Shown: positions 6,774 to 9,520 of the stretch, piece after piece | Layout: the number at the start of each line of letters is the position of its first letter | How positions within the stretch are numbered: the first letter of the stretch is position 1 | From: Acidobacteriota bacterium | Lineage (GTDB): Bacteria; Acidobacteriota; Terriglobia; Terriglobales; Acidobacteriaceae | Direction of reading: 5' to 3' | Length of the DNA stretch: 9,520 nt | Assembly (NCBI GenBank): GCA_021779695.1 | Contig: JAJYAE010000162.1 | Coordinates: 1 to 9,520, forward strand | Notes under the pieces: model-generated | Told to the model about the DNA's origin: nothing | Database searches by the model: none | Seen by the model: only the letters and a program-made list of their open reading frames with translations | Program-made: the position numbers and the translations under genes

Positions 6774-6789
6774 TGAACAAAAATGTTCA
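6774..6789. repeat. Perfect inverted repeat upstream of the DUF6580 promoter, candidate operator
   Basis: TGAACA (6774-6779) and TGTTCA (6784-6789) are exact inverted arms around AAAA. The centre lies about 62 bases before the predicted start of the DUF6580 message and 19 bases separate the repeat from the -35 box, a usual place for an activator dimer. An imperfect tandem of ATGCGA (6789-6794 and 6798-6803) adjoins it. The regulator is not known. As RNA it would be a 6-bp stem without a U run, so termination of the upstream hydrolase gene is a less likely role. Confidence 0.45.
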
Positions 6790-6828
6790 TGCGAGCAATG
6801 CGAAGATTTGAGCGCGGGCCGGGCCGGG

Positions 6829-9520
<2,692 letters not shown>

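Noticed and set aside
6774..6789. Inverted repeat considered as a LexA/SOS box
   Set aside because: The GAAC and GTTC halves are six bases apart, not the four of the Gram-positive box, and the CTGT-N8-ACAG form is absent. The neighbouring gene is not a known SOS gene.

Overview
The window looks like a stretch of ordinary chromosome from a high-GC, Gram-negative bacterium, most likely an Acidobacteriota member (Terriglobia/Acidobacteriaceae type). This is an inference. It rests on a TonB protein with a long cytoplasmic N-terminal extension, a DUF6580 membrane protein, a ClC transporter with a GPEDP filter and CBS tail, and a membrane-anchored TPR protein, a combination I associate with acidobacterial genomes from memory. 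No phage, transposon, CRISPR, tRNA or rRNA sequence was seen. I did not find a convincing new multi-gene system.

Left part (1-5276, all minus strand, transcribed right to left): a TonB-family energy transducer (5276-4176), a membrane-anchored TPR protein (4095-2935), a ClC-type chloride/proton antiporter with a CBS pair (2948-1155), and the 5' part of aconitase acnA (855-1, running off the window). The TPR and ClC frames touch or overlap, so those two are probably translated from one message. The TonB gene is 80 bases upstream and may belong to the same unit. acnA is separated by 299 bases and probably has its own leader.

Middle (5277-6666): a divergent spacer, then a plus-strand DedA/VTT-type membrane protein (5440-6057) that starts with TTG. 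A strong symmetric terminator (6082-6119) separates it from the converging DUF6580 gene (6666-6136, minus). Upstream of DUF6580 are a good sigma-70-like promoter and a perfect 6+4+6 inverted repeat at an activator-like distance.

Right part (6829-9520): a minus-strand YdjM/DUF457-type membrane metal-dependent hydrolase (7947-6829) is divergent from the plus-strand NAD-dependent DNA ligase ligA (8000 to beyond the window end). The gap is only 52 bases. A perfect TATAAT lies 7 bases before the ligA ATG and no Shine-Dalgarno is visible, so ligA may be read from a leaderless transcript.

Functionally the window mixes central metabolism (aconitase), DNA replication/repair (ligase) and several envelope or inner-membrane proteins (TonB, TPR anchor, ClC, DedA, DUF6580, YdjM-like). 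Apart from the TPR-ClC pair there is no clear shared pathway.
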